64,000 nucleotides of DNA from Drechslerella dactyloides. Lineage: Eukaryota; Ascomycota; Orbiliomycetes; Orbiliales; Orbiliaceae. Within the stretch, counting starts at the first letter, position 1. Every line of letters begins with the position of its first letter. The notes under the pieces are model-generated. The model worked only from the letters and a program-made list of their open reading frames with translations. It was not told the origin of the DNA and did not search any database. The position numbers and the translations under genes are program-made. The DNA lies in the NCBI GenBank assembly GCA_020064725.1, contig JAGTWJ010000019.1, forward strand, positions 3,534,001 to 3,598,000, read 5' to 3'. Positions 11,924 through 23,290 of the stretch are shown piece after piece.

Positions 11924-13272
11924 AGAGCAAAGCAACGCTTTACTCGAGCATGTAGAGCTGGTGGGTACAGTATGCATATTTAGGTATGCGTGCTGTGAGA
12001 CTACTCTTCTCTCTTTCCAGTGCGAGCCTCGTCGGCATTTGGTTCTTAGGAATATTTCCATTCTTCTGCATGGCTCGATACATCTGCATATATACATACC
12101 TACAAAGATACAAATGGGTAAAGGAGAGAGTAGAGGGGTGTCAGGAGGTAGTAGGAGGCGTAGAAGTCGATTGTACATAGCATTATACGCGCATATAAAA
12201 GTTCTGAATTCTAGAATAATATAGCATCGATAGCTAAAGAGGGTGAATCCCATCGCTATTTACATACATATGCATGTGCTAGTGTAATTTACGCTGTTAC
12301 TACGTTATATTTGCAGTATACTGGAGCTTCCTAGTACCTAATTTTGAGCACATTACTTTCTCCATTCTCACTGATCAAGATTAAGATGGGAGATATTCTA
12401 CGACGACGGTGATTGAGAATGACACGGGGCACGGCATGTCGAGGACTGTCAATTGGCTACAGACACCTCAACAATGAGGTATAAGGATAACTGGTGTGAT
12501 CGTTCGCAAAAAGGCGGAGCTGAGAGTTAAAATTATAGCTAACTGTCATGCATGTCGAAGGATGATGATTACAAATCAACTAAGACTACAGCAGCCTACG
12601 ACAGGAAGACGAGTGTGCAGGAAAGTTTCCATTCATTCCATCCTCGCACTATGTAACCTATCTGCTGCTGAAAAAAGGAAAGATGAAAGCGGAATCCAAA
12701 GATACAAAACATCCCTCCACCGAGCACTCGACCAAGGAGAAAAAGGAGGCGGAGAAGGATCGTGACATATCCAGATGGGAGTGAGAGAAAGAGTAGACGG
12801 TCGTCGACGCACACGATGGAAGGGATGGATTTCGATACCTCGAACCGCACGAAAAAAAAAAGAAAAACGAAAGAAGAATAAAAAGGAATATCAACCATAA
12901 ATGGAAACATTCGCCTGCATTTTCCTTACTTCTTGCCTCGTATAAAACAATCACAGCGCTATCAATATGCAGGCGGAGGGGGGAAAGGGAAATGAAGGAT
13001 GTGATTGCGCTTCTTGATGAGAAGACGCTTTTGTGAACGCGCGCTGTCGCGAATATGTAATGACGAGATGTTGCTGTTTCTCGTTCGTGAAAGGGTGGTT
13101 GGACCATTGTCCAAGGTCTGATGCCCGAAGGATCACCATCATGTTCGACCTAGTAAGTAAAAAGCAAAAAGGAGAAGAAAAAAAGAAAAACAGAGCTTGC
13201 AAAGGCGTGTTGAAAACGATCGAGTGTTGAATTGAAGAAAATTCGTCGGGGGTGGTGAAAAGTGGTAGCCGT
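11924..13272. other. Intergenic between convergent genes
   Basis: These 1.35 kb hold the 3' UTRs of URA2 (+) and of the large disordered-protein gene (-). AT-rich, with A-runs and many short AT repeats around 12180-12360 and 12840-12900. No open frame with protein-like composition was found on either strand. Confidence 0.6.
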
Positions 13273-16200
13273 TTATGGGCGGATACCGTTCGACGACTGG
13301 TTGGGTCCGCGATTACCCCAGTTGTTGCGTCGATAATTGTTTTGATGCCCAGTGTGATTGCCGCCATTTTGGTGCCCGTTGTGATTACCGTTATTTTGGT
13401 GACCATTGTTCTGGCGACCGCTGTTCTGGTGGACATTGTGAGGGCCATTGCCTTGCTGCCCATTGTTGTGGTGGCCGTTGTTCGGGTGGTTGTTGTGATG
13501 GCCGGTATTCTGTCGGGGCTTCGATCCGGAATCAGAACGGGGGCCGCGCTGGAAGGAGTTCGAGGAATGATCCTTCTGATTCCTGTTCTGAAGCTGGTGT
13601 TGTGCCTTCAAAGTATTCTGGTACGACTGGGACATGATAAATCCCTGCGGCGCAGACATCCCTGGAAGGTTCACTCGGATCACATTTTGCCCTTGGGGGC
13701 CGTGGAAATTTTGCAAGGGGACCTGAGCCTTCGATGTCGTATCGTTATCGCGGAGGGTATTTTTCCGCTTGTCTTTGGGACGATTTCTCTGGTTGTTGGA
13801 GTTATCGTCCGTGAAGGACTTCGGAATGACGGTAGGCAGGCAGACCGTTGGCGTAGACCCGAATTCTTGCTGAAAGGCCATGGCGTTAAACTCATCCTCG
13901 GTGGGGAGAGTATTGGGAAGCTCAGCCTTGGTCGAGATTGGCGGTTTCGCTTCCGCGGAGGCCTTGGGCAAAGATACCTTCGGTCTACCATCATCAGCAC
14001 CCTGGAACGTTGGCTTACTAATGACCAACAGGTTGGGGTCGACTTCCAATGGTGATGCGCCGGCCTTGTTGCCTTGTGCGCCAGAATCCGTGACGGCTTG
14101 CATATTCTCCTTCGTGTACATATCAGCCATCTCTTTCGCTTCCGTAACTCGCTGATCCCTGCGCCATTGAGCCGCCTTGGCGACCTCTGCGTCTCTGAGA
14201 TGAGGCGGCACATGCTTGAGGTCCTTCTCTCTCGCTGGTCGGTAGCCGTTGGCGTTACCCATATTGGTCATGTTGCCCCAACTGCCACCTGCGAGATCCT
14301 TGATTTTGTCCTGGAGCGCATCAAATCGGGCGACGTCGTTGGCGTGTGCACCTTGGGCAGGCGCGGGACGATTTTTCCGCATACGTCCTTCGTTCGCGAC
14401 TGGTGCAGGCTCGTGTGTTTCCGCATCTTCGTCCGAGTTCGGTTCCGCTTCAAGGTTGTACGCCACGTCGACCGAAGCCTTGCCAGCTTTCTCGAGAGCC
14501 AGTTTCTGGTCCGCCCGTCTCTGCGCCCAGATGGTATTGAAAGCCTGATCGCTTTGCATCAGATTCTTTCCATCATTGGCCGCACTCAATTCGGCTTTGA
14601 CAGCTGCCATCAGTGTTCTGTAGGTAGAACAAGTGTCGGGGATGGTGGCGTCCGGCGTCGTATTGTAGAGATGCGTAAAGTTTGGGATAGATGCGGCTAT
14701 CTCCCGCGCGGTGGAGGCTCTCATTGGCGGTTGTCGCGGCGAGGGAGCCTTTGTTGGCTCGGGCTTCTGCTCAACCGTGTCCGCGGACTGACCATTGGCG
14801 TTCCAATTGGGCTAAGGAAGACTGTTAGCATCAAAGAAACTATACTCCAGGTGTGGAAAGCAGGTCTGTAAAAACTCACATTTGTAGAAGAAGCATTGTC
14901 AACCGGCTTCTCCTTCTCAGGCGTGGGCAGGAACATTGCAAATCGCTTGACGTGGGTCTCTTGAGCGGTCGGGGCCCATGGGGAAGATCGCGACACGCCG
15001 TTGCGCTTCCATTCGTTCGATACATCTACTGGATAGAGATGTTCCTTCCCAGGTGGGAGAGGAATTCCAGAGATGGTGATATGTTCACCGATCTTTCTCG
15101 GCGGGAAAACGTGGGGACCAGGCATGTTGGCGTTATCGGGTCTACCGGCAGTGGAATGTAGATGGGAAGGAGGCGGGTGAGGATAAGAGTGAGGAGGAGG
15201 CGGAGGGTGAACGTGGTTTCCGCGTTGACTGGGAGGAATTGAGTCTTGCGACGACTCAGGTGGATGATTCCGATGGAGACCGTTGGAACTGTCGCCGGGC
15301 GCTGATGAAGGGAGATGGGTCCGCTGATGATTGTGATCAAAGGGACGAGGGCCGCCGAGATGATGAGGGGCAGAAGCAGAGGAGCGAGCACCGGGAGGAT
15401 GATAGGTATCTGGATACCGAGAAGGCAGGGCAGCAGAGTGGCTGTGATTGTGGCTATCGTGGTGATGCGTCGGATGCGAGAACGTCCTTGTGGGTGAAGA
15501 TGATGCTGAAGAAGATGTGGGTGGAGGAGGGAAAGAGGAGGAAGGAGGAGGGCGCGTGTGGATGGGTGAAGAAATAGTTGGCTGTGCGTGCGAGGGAATC
15601 TCAGGCTGCTCGGTGCCGAGCTCATGATGGCTTTGTGTTGACGCTGTTGTCGATGTCGACGGCGTGACTGCTGTGGCGCCCGCAGCGCCTGTGGCTGGTG
15701 TAGAAACCACAACATCGCCACTCTTCTCGCCGCCATTGGCCGCGTCCTTGTCCCCGCCGTGACTGCTCTCGTCGTCACCACCATCTTGCTTCACGGCTTC
15801 TCCAGGTGCCGGCGCCAGCTGCGGGCTGGATGCCGCTTCAACGCCTGCCTCACCTTCATTACCGGCCGCATCAGCGGGTTTACTATCCTGGTCTTTGTCT
15901 GCTTTACTCGCGGCCTCCGCCTTCATCCTCTCGTCCAACTCTGCTAGTTTCTTCAAGATACGCTGCCTCTTCTCTTCTTCCGCCGCGGCTTCCTCCGCCA
16001 GCCGTCGAGCTCGCGCCTGTTCTCTAGCATCCCGCATAACGCGCTTCTGCGCCTCTACAGGGTTCTCACCAGGCTCTTGCTGCGGTACTTCACCACCGTT
16101 TACAGGCTGCGCACCAGGAGGCGCTGGTCGGCCGAATCTAGGATCGCCTGCAGCCAAGGTAGGGCTGACATATAGGGGACCCTGACTCGCCCGTGGAGCT

Positions 16201-18095
16201 TGGTCGTCAACTGCTTCCTCGCCGCCTCCTGTACTTACATTGCTGTCGTTCTCGATTGGCGCTGGCGGATGCGGTTGCGCATGTCGATTGTCTCGCGTGG
16301 TTGACGAGGTATCACTCATACCAGCCGATAAGTGGGACCCCGACCTCCGCCTTCCGATATCGAGTGGTGGTGGTCCAGGCATATGATGCTGGTCAGGTTC
16401 TGGCCGGCCCGGGAAGCGATTCTGGTGGAAATGCGGATCGTGCTCGGCTTCTCCTCTCCCAGCGGTGCGTTGTAGAAGTGAAGTAGGACGAGCACCAGCC
16501 TGTCCCTCCGCTCGCGAGTTCCTTCGTCCCTGTTCCCGATTATGCGCGTCTCCTACAGGATCGAAGTTGCCGGTCTCCGAGTTAAAGAGAGTGTTGGGCG
16601 ACTGAGCTGGTGCACGATCTCTCCAGGATGGTCTGCTGAAATCGTCTGCTGCAACCTCCTTCGTCGGCGGCGCCATGCTGAGAAAATTCGGGCGAGGACT
16701 AGTACCAAATGAAGGTCGCCTAGGATATTGGTGGTTTTGGTGACCTTGGTGACCCATGTGACCTATATGACCCATGGGAGGTGGCATAGGCCTGGGCGTA
16801 GGAAAGGCGCCTGTCGGCACGGCCGCCCACGGAGTTTTCGGCGGCAGTGCACTGGGTATAGGTTCCGGCTTTCCGAGTCGGTGATGATCCATAGGTTTTG
16901 ACAAAGGCATCGGACCCGGCGTAGGCCCTGTCGTGTGCGCGGCGTGCAACGCTCTCTGTTCCTTAAGCGCCGTGGTCCCTATCTGCTTCTCGAAGGCGGA
17001 GACTGTCGGCTTCGGGATTTCGGAAGCCTCCAGCGTAACCTTGGTCCCATCATTCCACTCGATTGTATCGGGAGGAACCCAATCGTCGTCTTCGTCGTCG
17101 ATGTCGGCCCATTTCGCTTCCTTGCTGTCTTCCGTCTGAATACGTTCCGCCATATGGATCCCATGTTTGCTGAGCTCCTCGTCGGTGTATTCTTTCGCGG
17201 GGACGGGTGTTGGCGCTTCGATCAAGTAGACAAAAAGTTAGCAAGCAGTCGATCGTTGGCACGGCGGTTCGTCCACCATCGCTCCACAATACTCACGTAG
17301 ATTGCGGTTCCAAACCGACGAGATACTGGCCCCCTTGCCGCCTAATTGACCGATCCCGCCTATTCTTGAGCCAGAGGGCCCTATCTTGCTGACGAGTCGC
17401 GGTTTCGAAGCCGTTGCGAACGCACCAGCTGCTCCAGAACTGGTCCCTTTCGAGCCTGCAACAACAGTTAGTACTCGCTCCGCGATCCGTCTAGGTTCGA
17501 ATATTGACCCTACCCTTATCCAGAGTCAGACTGAGCTTCCCGCTCCCAGGCTGCGGTGGCGCGGGAGCCGCATTCCCCGACAGAAAAGCCTTATTCAAAG
17601 AAACCGACTTGACAGCCGGCGGTTTCCTCGGAGCAGACACCTTCTGTGCTGGGGGTTTATCCGCGTCCTTGATGGATTCAGAGCCGCTGGCGCCAGATGG
17701 GCTGTCGCCCCGTTTATCCTTCGAATCATCCTTCGAATCATCCTAAAGACGACAACCAACGAGCAGACATCGCACACAGCCGTTAGCTTCGGAACTATAT
17801 CTCTCTATACGCGGCTTCTCCATTCGACGCTCGCCATGTATCGGGCCGGTGAAGGAGGGCGAGTGTATGGATGGATGATGGGTGGCAACCGTACGTTAAC
17901 AGGACTCCCGTCAGCAAGGCCATTGGTACTAGGATTCTGGTTCTTGGTCGCGTTGGCTTCTTCCCCGGAGACGACGGTGGCAACCTCCACGCCGTGAGAA
18001 TTGGAAAGTGTCGGTTCTCCATCGGCGCCGGTTGTCGAATCGACAACCGACTGCGCTAAGCGTGGGTCCACATCTTGGACGAGAGGCTCTGCCAT
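13273..18095 (-). CDS. Large conserved fungal protein, mostly disordered, function unknown
   Basis: Five exons read leftwards: 18095-17895, 17742-17514, 17455-17297, 17215-14880 and 14811-13273, giving 1487 residues. I do not assign a function. The N-terminal quarter has the parts that look conserved: SVSLNKAFLSGNAAP, KPRLVSKIGPSG, SSVWNRN, then TDEELSKHGIHMAERIQ and WADIDDEDDDWVPPDTIEW, an acidic tryptophan-containing block I have seen in ascomycete proteins without a firm name. The middle is Pro/His/Ser-rich with an E/A/R-rich coiled-coil stretch (around NPVEAQKRVMRDAREQARA). The C-terminal part has a second ordered region (REIAASIPNFTHLYNT onward) and ends in an Asn/Gly/His/Gln repeat tail. 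Composition suggests an RNA-granule or translation-linked scaffold, which is inference only. The joins keep frame throughout. Confidence 0.8.
13310..13545 (-). repeat. N/H/Q/G-rich degenerate coding repeat
   Basis: The last exon of the large disordered protein contains tandem variants of NNGHQ/NGNHN units for about 75 codons before the stop. At DNA level it is an imperfect repeat with phased TTG/GTG units on the + strand. Such tails resemble prion-like low-complexity domains. Confidence 0.75.
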
Positions 18096-19584
18096 AACAC
18101 TATTGTTCACTTTTCTACACGGTAAGTCGTCGGGTGGACAATCGTCAGCAAGTATTCCCTTGGTCACGCAGAAAGGCCGGCTGGATGGTAACGGTATGTA
18201 TGGTAAGAGCGCAACAGCGTGTCGGAGAGATGATGCGGGCGATGTGGACGGCTGGCGGTGAGTCCAGCCGCCCAAGTCGTCCTCGCGCCCGCCCAGCTGA
18301 CCCGGAAGGACTCCAGGTCCCTAACCCGGACAAGTTCCCTCGTCGCATTTGCATTTCCGAGCGTTCCAACCAACAAGCAACCGCCCACGGCCAGCCGGCT
18401 GCAAGGAAAAGCGGGAAACTTTTTGAAGAGACCGTCACCGGACTCACCAGGCAGCTATTTTGCTGATTTTGAAGTCGCCAGAGTTGCGAGTTTGTAGCGG
18501 GTCGGGGTAAACAAAAGCACAGATGCTTTCCCCCCTGACGGCGGTGTTTATCGGGATACCTGTGACTGTGAATCCGGGGCACAGGCGGGAGGCGAGATTC
18601 GCGTGAGCTAACGACTGGAATGCAAGAGGACTGGTGTTTTTCGGGAGTGGATCACGCACGAGGACAAGAGAGGAGAGTGAGGGAGTAGAAAGCGTGGGAA
18701 CAAGGTTCCGCCACAGACACTGCGGGTGGGCGTCAAACAGCGCTGCTTCTTCGATAATAATAGCCGTGCGTGCGTGTGCGGTGCGTCTCTCCGTGCGAGA
18801 GTTGCGTGGGCGGATGTTGGATGTATGTAAGGTTTGCTACGGTGAAGGTTTCGGGCCGGCGAGGAGGGCAAAAAAAGAAATTTTTTTGCGGGAGGATGGC
18901 GACGGGAGAGATGCTGCGAGATGGAGACGGATGTTGGAGATGGAGATTCGGCGAAACAGGTCCGGCGATGAGGTCCGGACGGTCGACGGCGATGGCGATG
19001 GCGATGGCGATAGAAACGGCGGGCGAGCAGATAATTTATGATCTCTATCCAACTGCCTGCGAGCTGACTCTTGCTTGTTGTGTGGGGGAACCGAGCGGCC
19101 ACTCCGCCGATTGGCACGATTCCGCACCAATCACAGCTGCCAGCCGATCTAACAATCTCAGACTTCACAATGCGGTTAGGTTAGGACTCCCGCCGGATTC
19201 TCGTCAAGTCGTCCTGCATGGGCATCCACGTTTCCGGCGGATGGGCCCTGTCCGTGTAACACCATCCGGCGACTGGACATCGTGCACTCTTGTGTATAAT
19301 CATGCATGCATACAGGTCTATTGCGTATATTGTGCTTTCAAGTGAATTCCTTTATATATCGACAGCTTCTAATGCCACTATATGTACACGACAATTGCCT
19401 CCTCGCCCTCCTTTACGTCCAATTACATTCCCTCCATCCGTCCGTTCGTCCGCCAGGCAGCGCGTTTAGTGTGCATTGTTCTTGTGGTGACCTATACAAC
19501 CATCGATTAGCAACCATCGACCGCATCTTCAGGCACCGTGCATCTGTTATTTCGTAGATAATATGCGTGCAATATCAAGTGAAG
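18096..19584. other. Long upstream region of the disordered-protein gene, with probable 5' UTR intron
   Basis: About 1.5 kb separates the ATG at 18095 (-) from the ATP17 stop (-). On the minus strand a canonical GTGAGT donor (from 18447) and a TAG acceptor (18116-18115) with an upstream CTGAC branch point suggest a 333-bp intron in the 5' UTR. A pair of opposed CCAAT boxes (19109-19113 as ATTGG, 19127-19131 as CCAAT) may mark the promoter. A (GATGGC)n run lies at about 18990-19011. No coding frame is convincing. Confidence 0.45.
18990..19011 (+). repeat. (GATGGC)n hexanucleotide repeat
   Basis: Three to four tandem GATGGC units in a noncoding upstream region. It is short and probably of no functional weight. 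Confidence 0.6.
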
Positions 19585-20240
19585 TCAGGGCAGCGTACGC
19601 AAGTGGTAGTAGTAGTTTTGCGCATATCCGAACTGTTCGCTCAAGTCAGCCGCCTGCTTCATATACGCAAATTCATAGTCGAGGAACACGTACGATGACC
19701 AATGTAACGAAGAGATGGAGCAGTGCTGTTCCCCCAAGCATCGTCAGCCATATGTCCTCCCTCGAATTGTCCTGACACCCATGCATTTCGTCCCTGAGGA
19801 CTTAAACCGCCCAGATGACAGGACGATCCATCCGATATATCATAGCAACGGCGGCAGATACGTACGCGCGCCACTCTGGTTCTCGCCGTCAAAGTACTTG
19901 GCCTTGTACCGCCCTATCAGGCCCTTCGCCTCGGTCTTCGGAGCCGGTCCCTTCGGCAGCTTGGAGTACAGGTCCACCAGCCGGGCCATGCGGACGGCGT
20001 TCTGCGCTTGTCCGATTGCCTGCCCACCCCAGACACCCGTTAGCTACTATCATCCTACTGCTTCCATCGAGTAATTGATGCCCCGCGGGGTGAATTGGCG
20101 GTGGGAACACAGGGTCCGCCTTCGGAGGAGGGGGGAAACTGCGCTGCCGAGGCTGCAGCTGTGAGGGCGGGACGTACGTTCGGATTCGCAACCTTGGGCG
20201 GGATGATGGTCGAGAGACCGCGGCGGAAGATGAGCGACAT
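19585..20240 (-). CDS. ATP17: ATP synthase F0 subunit f
   Basis: Four exons read leftwards: 20240-20178, 20019-19866, 19725-19694 and 19632-19585, giving 98 residues. Subunit f is a single-pass inner-membrane protein of the mitochondrial F0 sector near the dimer interface. The match is strong along its length: a mitochondrial start MSLIFRRGLSTIIPPKV, then GPAPKTEAKGLIGRYKAKYF with the family's YKAKYF, a membrane helix in exon 3-4 (LLHLFVTLVIFGYAQNYYYHLR), and the conserved aromatic cluster after it. Exon 3 is only 32 nt; its acceptor (CAG at 19728-19726) was chosen because it restores the SGAP-LLH junction and the frame. Divergent from NDUFS4. Confidence 0.93.
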
Positions 20241-20498
20241 GGCGGGCGAGTGTGCTATCGTGTCTATCGATGCAATGGCAGAGGGGAGATTCGGGAGTCG
20301 GTTTCGTGAGGCGGGTCGTGAAGTTGCTTGCTTGCTGCTGCTCTTCCGCTGACCTGACGTTTTTCCCGAACGAACACGCCATTCCAAATCGCGTTAGCCG
20401 CACAACACACCAACGCGGTCCAACGTCACCCGGCCAATGCCCTCGCTTTCCCCCCGACACCACCACCACTCCTCGACATCACGACAATTGCCGACGCC
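20241..20498. promoter_or_regulatory. Bidirectional promoter of ATP17 and NDUFS4 with a CCAAT box
   Basis: These 258 bp separate the two start codons. A CCAAT box sits at 20434-20438 (in CGGCCAATGC). In fungi the HAP (CBC) complex binds CCAAT and activates respiratory genes, so joint control of a complex V and a complex I subunit is plausible. The box is read from sequence; binding is inference. Confidence 0.5.
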
Positions 20499-21216
20499 AT
20501 GTCGTCCGCCCTCCTCCTCCGCCCGCGGATGCTCCCGTCCCGCCGCCTGATCGTGCAGGCTTCCCGGACCCTCGCCTCGAAACCCGTGCACACGCCCTCA
20601 CCACCGCCTCCAGCCAAGGTCGAAGCCACCGGGCCGGCCGAGCCTCCTCACGACCTCAATACCTCGTAAGACCTCCCCTAACACACAATTCCTAGCCAGG
20701 CAGTCACTGATATATGCCCATGATACAGGTCGTACACACCGGCGCACACGATCCTGCCAGAGGACCACATCTCCCCGGCCGTCATCCCCGCCGGCATCGT
20801 CTCCGGCGCGCCGCTGGACCTGCAATCCCGCACCGTCCGCATCTACAAGCCGACCAAGAACGCAATGCAGAGCGCCAACCACCGCGGCCGCCTCTGGCGC
20901 ATGGACTGGGACGTCCTGTCGAAGGGCCACCGCTGGGAGAACCCGCTGATGGGCTGGCAGAGCTCCGCGGACTTCGTGCAGGGCACGCATCTGACATTCC
21001 AGACCAAGGAGGACGCAATCTATTTTGCCGAGAAGCAGGGTCAGTCTACTATACACTAATAATATAAGAAAAAAGGAAGAGCCATGCTAATAGAGTGAAT
21101 TTGTAGGCTACGAGTACTACGTCCAGGAGCCCAAGGAGCGGGCGATCGTGCCCAAGGCGTACGCCTCAAACTTCACATGGAGCCCGACAAAGCTGAAGAA
21201 AATACACACCAAATAG
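20499..21216 (+). CDS. NDUFS4: NADH:ubiquinone oxidoreductase 18-21 kDa accessory subunit (NDUFS4)
   Basis: Three exons, 20499-20665, 20729-21039 and 21107-21216, give 195 residues. NDUFS4 is a matrix-side accessory subunit of complex I that stabilises the N-module. Residues 1-35 form a basic mitochondrial targeting sequence (RPRMLPSRRLIVQASR). The core has the family features RTVRIYKPTKNAMQS, then WRMDWDVLSKGHRWENPLMG and GWQSSAD, followed by KEDAIYFAEKQGYEYYVQEP. The second donor is GTCAGT, less usual but forced by frame. Presence of complex I argues against Saccharomyces- or Schizosaccharomyces-type yeasts. Convergent with the uridine kinase gene, 194 bp away. Confidence 0.94.
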
Positions 21217-21410
21217 TCCTTTTCATATACGCATGCACGCCATGCCTTGCTATATACTATTGCTTCCATTGTAAATACCTACCAATCGACCGAACATATG
21301 TTCCCCGTAGCCAGCCAAAACTACAATTCAATCGGATATATATATGCATGGTGTCTGCGCCGGGGCGGTCCGATTGGCGGATTGAATACGCATGCGTAGC
21401 AGTGCACAAC

Positions 21411-23290
21411 TCAGCACCCAAAGTACTTTTCATCGATCCAGCGCCCGGCCCACTCCTCCTCCACGCTCGCCGCAACAATCTTCAACTCCGGAAACACAGC
21501 ATTCAACCGTCCAAGCCCGACCTTCGTCGCCATATACGTTAAAAACACAATATTCCCCTCCTCAACGCCATGGTCCTTCAGCACCCGCACGGCCATCAAC
21601 GCCGCCGCGCCGCTCGCAATCTGCGGGTCGAGCAGCAGCACCTGGTGCTTGCCGATGTTCGGCGGAACCTTGAGATGGTGCAGCTCGGGTTCCCCCGTGC
21701 GAATGTTGGACTGCAGGAGCAGTCGGCCGATTTTGCAGTCTGGTACCACGCGCTTGAGGCCGATTTCGAAGACGCCGCCGGAGCGCAGAATTACGACGCC
21801 GCAGATTGCGGAGGCGCAGCGGAGGCCCATGTATGGTCGGTCGAGCGGTGTTAGCACCTGCTGCGTCGTGAACGTCATGCGGTCCATTGCCCTATTCACA
21901 GACGTGAGATTCGTATTCTACGTGCTAAACGAGGCTGGGTTTAACCGCGTGGAAGAGGGGGTCGATGGACGTACTTCTCAACGAGCAGACTCGACAGCCG
22001 GTCAAAGTAGAAGATAAAGTCCTCGCGATTGGTCATCCGGTCCTGCAGGATAGTGTGGATACCACGCAGTTGCGGCGTCTGCTCGAGCACCGTCACGTTG
22101 TCCGTCAGCGGCTTCTCGAGCACCCGCTCTCCGAGCTCGGCGATCTTCTTCAGGTGCGCCTCGGACTTTGTCCTTAGCGCACGCTGTATGTGCTTCACAA
22201 CCATGTCTACCCGCCGCGTGCCGCCGTTAGCATTCGATGTAACTATCGTACTGCGAAGGCACTGTAGCCACACACCTATTGCAGTAATGTTGTCGATACC
22301 CCGTGGTATCGCGATGTCTGAGTATTTATCAGCATATATCCATATCATTGATGACAAGGTGGTGCCACAAACCTGCATTCTTCATCTGCGGCCGAACGTA
22401 CAGCTCAAAGTTCGGCTTCACAAATCGATGCCATTGCTGCAAGGCTCCTCGAACGCTACACCAACAATCAGCAAATCATACATCTCAAGCTTGTCATGGT
22501 GTACCCCAAACTTACTCCCTGCCTCTGGACTTGACATCTCGCGCCACTAAAGATACATCAGCTTCTGTCAACTTGTATCCCACCCACAAAGCTACTAGAA
22601 ATAGGGCTCGTACATCGTCTCGCAAGGCATATATCCGAATCCGTGTCCACGAAAATCTTCATGTCCAGCAGCTCCAGCACGCGAGGGTCGTACAGCGCAA
22701 AGATGCCCTCCAGAATCAGCACATGGCACGAGTATATCGTCGTCGTCTTGTCGCGCTCCCGCTGATGCTTCTCGAACGAGTACACGGGTATCTCCGCCTT
22801 CTTCCTGGAATACATACATCACACAATTAGCCGTACAATATCTATGCTGTGATCATGCGGCTCCATCTTACCCAGCCTTGATGTCCTGCAGTCGGTCGAC
22901 CAGGATGTCAAAGTCGATGGCGGTGGGTGCGTCAAAGTCGTAGTTGTTCTCGAATGCGAGTTTTGACTGCGCCGGGTTGAGTTCTTTATAGAACGAGTCC
23001 TGGGTATGCCGTTAGATCTTAAGCCTACTAGCAGAGTCTGTGGTGGTTATACCATCGACAAGACTACGACCCATGGCAGATTCAGCCGCTTGACAAGCTG
23101 GGCTGCGACAGAGGTTTTGCCTGGACGCCAACAAAATATTAGCAGCAGGAATCAGTCAAGAAATAATGTTGTCTCGTCACTTACCCGAGCCGGAGGAACC
23201 CGCGATTCCAATTATCTGGGTATCGATCCAATCGTCAGATCTGTCTAACTCGTCGGGTAGATGTTTCGCGCTGGTGAATCCAACCCACAT
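21411..23290 (-). CDS. URK1: Uridine/cytidine kinase with C-terminal UPRT-like domain
   Basis: Nine exons read leftwards: 23290-23185, 23120-23053, 22999-22872, 22804-22614, 22546-22516, 22455-22373, 22318-22277, 22206-21975 and 21891-21411, giving 453 residues. The N-terminal half is a uridine kinase: Walker A GIAGSSGSGKTS at about residues 29-40, SMDSFYKEL, YDFDAPTAIDFD, ILEGIFALYD, the RDVKSRGR region and VRPQMKNADIAIPRG. It phosphorylates uridine and cytidine to UMP and CMP in salvage. The C-terminal half (about 250-453) has the uracil phosphoribosyltransferase fold, but its PRPP loop reads DPQIASGAAA (about 382-391) instead of a DPMLATGG-type loop, so it is likely regulatory, as in UCKL1/URK1 proteins. 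Exon 5 is a 31-nt micro-exon. Confidence 0.93.

Noticed and set aside
13252..14055. Plus-strand hydrophobic frame (267 codons) antisense to the N/H/Q repeat
   Set aside because: The valine/isoleucine/leucine run is the complement of Asn/His/Gln/Gly codons; it is an artefact of the repeat.
18608..19168. 186-codon minus-strand frame upstream of the large disordered-protein gene
   Set aside because: Runs through GC repeats and poly-T; composition is Ser/Arg/His/Pro-rich as expected for noncoding GC-rich DNA.
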